From Halomonas sp. Bachu 37 (GTDB taxonomy: Bacteria; Pseudomonadota; Gammaproteobacteria; Pseudomonadales; Halomonadaceae), in the NCBI RefSeq assembly GCF_039691755.1, contig NZ_CP137552.1, positions 1,736,001-1,800,000 on the forward strand: a stretch of DNA of 64,000 nt, written 5' to 3'. A program made the position numbers and the translations under genes. This document shows positions 60,553-64,000 of this stretch, in pieces; the stretch's first letter is position 1, and the number at the start of each line of letters is the position of its first letter. The notes below the pieces were generated by a model, which had not been told where the DNA came from, did not search any database, and saw nothing but the letters and a program-made list of their open reading frames with translations.

Positions 60553-61980
60553 ATGCCTTCCACCGCATCGCTGACCCCACTGCTGGAACGCTTTCACCTA
60601 CAGCCCGAGCGCCTGGGCAAGAGCGTGCGCATCGAGCAAGCCCTGCGTCTGGCGATCCTGCATGACTGGCCGGACGGCAGCAGGCTACCGGCACATCGCA
60701 CGCTATGCCGCAGGCTTGGCGTGGCTCGCGATACCCTGGCCCAGGCCGTTCGCCGCCTCGGTGAAGAGGGGTATGTCATCACCGGGCAAGGCCAAGGCAC
60801 CTGGACCCGCCGCCCCGCCACGCCTCGCTTGCCTACTGAAAGCACTCCGCGACTCTCTTCGCGGGCCGAAGCGCTTCTGCAGGCTCCCAGCGCCAGCGCC
60901 ATCCAGAGCGGCGCCTTCATGCCCGGCATCCCCGATATCACCCAGTTCCCCATGGCCAAGTGGCGGGAGCTGTACGCCAGCGTCACCGTGCCGCGCAATG
61001 CACTGCTGCTCTCCTATTCGGGTGGCGGCTACGGCCCGCTCAAGCGGGCGATCCGCGATCTTCTCTGGCGCTGGCGCCGCCTGGCCTGCGATACGGATCA
61101 GATCATCATCACCGATGGCACCCACAACGGCATCGAGCTGTGTGCCCTGGCGTTGACCGACGTGGGCGATCGCATCCTGATGGAGTCGCCCTGCTACTGG
61201 GGCGCACGCAATATCTTCACCGCCGTGGGGGCAACGGTGGAAGCCGTTGCCTGGTCGCCGCAAACGGGGCATGCACCGCGCCGCTCGGCGCAGCCCGTGC
61301 AACTGGCCTATTTCACCGGTTCGCATCACTACCCGCTGAGCATGCCGACGTCCCGGACGCACCGGCAGATGCTTTGCGATCACGTGCGACCCGATTTCGT
61401 GCTGGAAGACGATTACGAGTTCAACGGCCAGGATGGGGATAGCCTGATGTTCGACGGCCACTCGAATCGCCACTTGCTGGTGGGCTCTTTTTCCAAGCTG
61501 ATGTTTCCCGGACTGCGTCTGGGTTACCTGGTGGCGCCCCATGCGCTGGTGGAGCCGCTCAGCCAGCTGCGCAGCGAAGTCTTTCGCGAAGGACGTCTGC
61601 TGGACCAGGCCGCGCTTGCCCAGTTCATTGCCGAAGGCGAGCTGGACACCTGGTATCGTCGGATTCAGCGCGACTACCTGGCACGCCAGCAGGTCATGCA
61701 TGATCAGTTGGTGCAGGTCCCCGGGGTGGTTCACGTCTCACCACCGAGTCACTCGATCAGCCTCTGTGTGCAGTTCGCCCCTGGGGTGGATGACCGGCGT
61801 GTCGCCCGCAAGCTGCTGAAAGCGCACCTGATTACGCGTCCTCTGAGCCCGGTCTGTGCCGCTGATGACCATCGCAGCGGGTTGATCCTGGGCATCGGCA
61901 TGCTGTCGGGACTTACCCTCGTCGCGGAAGCCAGGCGTTTACGCCAGACCCTGACGTGTCTTCTTTCAAGCAATGGCTGA
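60553..61980 (+). CDS. MocR/GabR-family regulator (GntR helix-turn-helix fused to aminotransferase-like domain)
   Basis: A 475-residue transcription factor. Residues 22-90 form a GntR-type winged helix (GKSVRIEQALRLAILHDWPDGSRLPAHRTLCRRLGVARDT). Residues 125-470 form a class I aminotransferase-like domain with the PLP lysine Lys315 in VGSFSKLMFPGLRLGY and Asp-Tyr in LEDDYEF. In GabR, GABA bound to PLP alters DNA binding. The position next to gabDT and the two pairs of GGACCAAT repeats suggest control of gabDT, itself and perhaps the TRAP operon. The effector might be GABA, another omega-amino acid or a taurine-like compound. The start ATG lacks a clear RBS; earlier starts would cross the operator. 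Confidence 0.9.
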   Translation: MPSTASLTPLLERFHLQPERLGKSVRIEQALRLAILHDWPDGSRLPAHRTLCRRLGVARDTLAQAVRRLGEEGYVITGQGQGTWTRRPATPRLPTESTPRLSSRAEALLQAPSASAIQSGAFMPGIPDITQFPMAKWRELYASVTVPRNALLLSYSGGGYGPLKRAIRDLLWRWRRLACDTDQIIITDGTHNGIELCALALTDVGDRILMESPCYWGARNIFTAVGATVEAVAWSPQTGHAPRRSAQPVQLAYFTGSHHYPLSMPTSRTHRQMLCDHVRPDFVLEDDYEFNGQDGDSLMFDGHSNRHLLVGSFSKLMFPGLRLGYLVAPHALVEPLSQLRSEVFREGRLLDQAALAQFIAEGELDTWYRRIQRDYLARQQVMHDQLVQVPGVVHVSPPSHSISLCVQFAPGVDDRRVARKLLKAHLITRPLSPVCAADDHRSGLILGIGMLSGLTLVAEARRLRQTLTCLLSSNG

Positions 61981-62380
61981 TCTTTCTACGTCTCGGGTCA
62001 TCGTCTTATCGCAGCTGTCACGGCCGTTTCCCCCCGCTCCGCCCAGCGTGGAGCTCAGACAGCAAAGCGACTCGTCCCTATTGGTCCAATCCGAAGTGAG
62101 CATTGGTCCATTGCTCAATAACCAGATATTGCTAGCGTGGCCGTGTTGCCCAAGCGGGACACCAGCTGCCGCTAGCGCGACCGGCCAGTGCCGGGTTCGG
62201 GCGACACAGGGAAACTGAAAGACGGGAAAAACATTCACTAGCTGACATCAAAAAAGACTCGCAAGAATGTAGCAGCCTGCGGAAATCGTTAACCGACGAT
62301 TCGACCCACTGTCGAGGCAACCTCGGCACAAGGCGCAGAATAACCAACTATAAACTCCAACTGCATCGCAAAGAGGTCTC
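61981..62380. other. intergenic region between the MocR-type gene and the TRAP operon
   Basis: 400 bases without a credible gene. It holds the second GGACCAAT repeat pair (62080-62109), a CGAGG/CCTCG small hairpin at 62313-62325, a TATAAA box at 62349 without a good -35 match (suggesting activator or alternative use), and AAGAGG before the TRAP gene start. Confidence 0.6.
62080..62109. promoter_or_regulatory. paired direct repeats ATTGGTCC (22-bp period), candidate MocR operator 2
   Basis: ATTGGTCC, the reverse complement of the GGACCAAT of operator 1, occurs at 62080-62087 and 62102-62109. The pair lies 100 bp after the regulator gene and about 270 bp before the TRAP binding-protein gene. 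Orientation relative to the downstream operon mirrors that of operator 1 relative to gabD or the regulator, supporting a shared binding protein. Confidence 0.6.
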
Positions 62381-63400
62381 ATGAAGCTTTCAACTGTCGT
62401 CAAAAGCACCTTGGCCGGTTCTGTTGCCACTGTCCTGGTCGCAAGCCAACTGGCCTATGCCGATAACGTGCGTCTGAGGATGCACACCTTCTACGGCACG
62501 GAAGTCGATGAAATTGCTGCCGACCTGCGCGACCGGGTCAGCGAAGCCAGCGATGGCTCCATCCGTATCCAGTTCTTCCGTGGTGGTGAGCTCGTCAACA
62601 GCGACCAATTCGTCGATGCGGTGGCAAGGGGCACAATCGATATCGCCCATGGGGTCGGCAGCTACTGGCCGGGGCAGGTCGGAATCGGCACCATCGAAGC
62701 CGGGCTGCCTGGCGCCTGGGTCACAGCAGAGGAAGCACGCGATGTGTTTGCCAACCAGGGCCTTGATGACTTGATTGCAGAAGCCTACGAGGAGAAGGGA
62801 GTCAAGTTGATCGGTCGCGGTTATGGCAGCGACTACGGCCTGCTGACCCGCGAACCCGTGGCCAACCTGGAAGATTTGAGCAGCATGCGCATTCGTGCCA
62901 CCAGCTCGATTGCCACCGTGCTGGAAAAGTTTGATGTCCCGACGGTCTTCCTGCCCGGTGAAGAATTATATGTCGCGCTTTCCACGGGGGTTATCGACGG
63001 CGCTGTCTACGGCGGCCCCGTGGAGTACGAGCAGCTCAAGCTCCACGAAGTAGCCAAGCACTATACCAATATCAACCTGCTCAACCCGGGCTGGATAGAA
63101 ACCGCCCTGATCAACCCCAACACCTGGGAGCGGATGTCCGCGGAACAGCAGGAGATCCTGACGACCGAGATCGACCGCTATCTCGAGGACGTTCACAACT
63201 GGCTGGAGGAAGGCAACCAACGCCTCATCGACGAAGGGGAGCTGTTCGAGTTCGCCACCCTGCCGGAAGAGGATTCCCGTCGTCTGGCTGAAGCCGCCCT
63301 GCCCATCTGGAAGGAAGAGGCCGAAAAATCCGAGCGTAACGCCCAGGCTATCGAGATCCTGATCGACAACGCAACCAAACAGGGGCGCCTGAGTGAGTAA
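62381..63400 (+). CDS. TRAP transporter substrate-binding protein (DctP-type)
   Basis: A 339-residue periplasmic protein that captures an organic anion for a TRAP transporter. Signal peptide: residues 1-27 (TVVKSTLAGSVATVLVASQL). The DctP fold shows in RLRMHTFYGTEVDEIAADL and in SSMRIRATSSIATVLEKF, whose Arg usually pairs with the substrate carboxylate. It belongs to the TAXI-independent DctP group. Substrate could be a keto acid, an omega-amino acid analogue or a C4-dicarboxylate. The stop overlaps the start of the small permease gene by eight bases. The MocR-linked repeats upstream suggest common control with gabDT. Confidence 0.9.
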   Translation: MKLSTVVKSTLAGSVATVLVASQLAYADNVRLRMHTFYGTEVDEIAADLRDRVSEASDGSIRIQFFRGGELVNSDQFVDAVARGTIDIAHGVGSYWPGQVGIGTIEAGLPGAWVTAEEARDVFANQGLDDLIAEAYEEKGVKLIGRGYGSDYGLLTREPVANLEDLSSMRIRATSSIATVLEKFDVPTVFLPGEELYVALSTGVIDGAVYGGPVEYEQLKLHEVAKHYTNINLLNPGWIETALINPNTWERMSAEQQEILTTEIDRYLEDVHNWLEEGNQRLIDEGELFEFATLPEEDSRRLAEAALPIWKEEAEKSERNAQAIEILIDNATKQGRLSE

Positions 63401-63926
63401 GATCACCCGCTATCTTAGGGTGCAGGATAGCCTTTCCGACTGGGTCGGGAGGGCTACTTCCTGGCTGACGCTAGCCATCATCGGGATACTGCTCTACGAA
63501 GTCGTCGCACGCTATCTCCTCAATGCTCCCACTATCTGGGGGCATGAGCTGTCGACCATGTTCTTCGGTGCAATGAGCATCCTGGCAGGTAGCTACACCC
63601 TTCGTCATCAAGGCCATGTTCGCAGCGACGTCATCTACCGTTTGTTACCCGGCAGAGCCCAAGGCTTCTGCGATGTGGTGATCTACGTGCTCGCCCTGGT
63701 GGTCTTGACGGTCGTCTTTCTGATGGCGGTGGAATTCGCCTATAACGCCTGGCGCATCGACGAATTCTCCAACCGCAGCGTCTGGCGCCCACCGCTCTGG
63801 CCGATCAAGGCCACTATTCCGCTGGCCGTCGGCCTATTGATTCTGCAGTGCCTAGCCGAGCTCTTTCGAGCGGCCTTACGACTGGCTGGATTCACCTATG
63901 ACGATCCACGTGAAGACCAGGACTGA
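63393..63926 (+). CDS. TRAP transporter small permease (DctQ-type)
   Basis: A 177-residue membrane protein with four predicted helices: SWLTLAIIGILLYEVVARYL, TMFFGAMSILAGSYTLRHQGHVR, VVIYVLALVVLTVVFLMAVEF and IKATIPLAVGLLILQCLAELF. It has the DctQ motif GAMSILAGSYTLRHQGHVRSDV. It starts with GTG overlapping the binding-protein stop codon. The large permease (DctM) would be expected right after the window end; the last 74 bases hold no start of it that I can assign. Confidence 0.9.
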   Translation: MSKITRYLRVQDSLSDWVGRATSWLTLAIIGILLYEVVARYLLNAPTIWGHELSTMFFGAMSILAGSYTLRHQGHVRSDVIYRLLPGRAQGFCDVVIYVLALVVLTVVFLMAVEFAYNAWRIDEFSNRSVWRPPLWPIKATIPLAVGLLILQCLAELFRAALRLAGFTYDDPREDQD

Positions 63927-64000
63927 CCCACGTCAGCCAAGGCTTTGACCAGTCTTACAACGCTCGCTTCACGCTAACATCGATAATAAGGGCTTCTTTA

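Overview
The window is a contiguous, GC-rich, densely coded bacterial chromosome segment. Gene content and order point to a halophilic or halotolerant gammaproteobacterium close to Halomonas (Halomonadaceae). The indicators are a seven-gene Mrp-type Na+/H+ antiporter operon, a glycine-betaine/choline binding protein, a HiPIP, a polyhydroxyalkanoate repressor (PhaR), a phosphoribulokinase without RuBisCO, many acidic proteins, and the rnr-rlmB-rpsF-rpsR-membrane protein-rplI-dnaB order also known from Pseudomonas. No prophage, insertion sequence, integrase, CRISPR array or toxin-antitoxin island was seen. The assignment rests on the sequence and general family knowledge; no database search was run.

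Layout. 1-2.3 kb: end of a PAS/LOV protein, a small acidic protein and the ribosome-associated ABC-F ATPase EttA. 2.4-6.9 kb (minus): coq7, a HIT protein, the thioesterase-prkB pair, purD and phaR. 7.1-9.8 kb: rsmE, a retropepsin-like protease and an MltB-type transglycosylase. 9.9-15.9 kb (minus): mnhABCDEFG. 16-25 kb (minus): hemH, two small unknown genes, then dnaB, rplI, a polytopic membrane protein, rpsR, rpsF, rlmB and rnr. 25.4-25.8 kb: three tandem tRNA-Leu(CAG). 25.9-27.8 kb: a DRGH nuclease, a stand-alone Lrp/AsnC ligand domain and a HiPIP. 27.9-32.7 kb (minus): prkA-yeaH-spoVR stress operon. 32.8-41 kb: threonine aldolase, fadH, an EamA exporter, a GNAT-nitrilase fusion, an alkyltransferase-like protein and an AGCS symporter. 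41-47.5 kb: betaine binding protein, MtfA-type peptidase, lipocalin, tartrate/D-malate dehydrogenase, a Tat-exported sulfide:quinone-reductase-like flavoprotein with a small membrane protein, and wrbA. 47.9-52.2 kb: astE plus a basic-amino-acid ABC importer. 52.4-57.5 kb: TraX-like, SMR and GGDEF proteins, purEK and a small HTH protein. 57.6-64 kb: gabT, gabD, a MocR/GabR-type regulator and the start of a TRAP transporter.

Two signals go beyond routine annotation. First, at least ten intergenic gaps carry short tandem duplications (mostly 13-15 bp units, 2-5 copies, largely unrelated in sequence), several overlapping or abutting stop codons. They look like a recurrent local mutational process or a form of intergenic length variation. 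Second, the MocR-type gene is flanked by two pairs of GGACCAAT direct repeats (period 21 bp and 22 bp), one between it and gabD and the other ahead of the TRAP operon. This suggests one regulator ties a gabTD-like catabolic pair to uptake of its substrate. Smaller leads are a LysR-family gene remnant, a pair of diverged three-helix membrane proteins (one in the flavoprotein operon), a compensatory change among the tRNA copies, and several palindromes between divergent genes.
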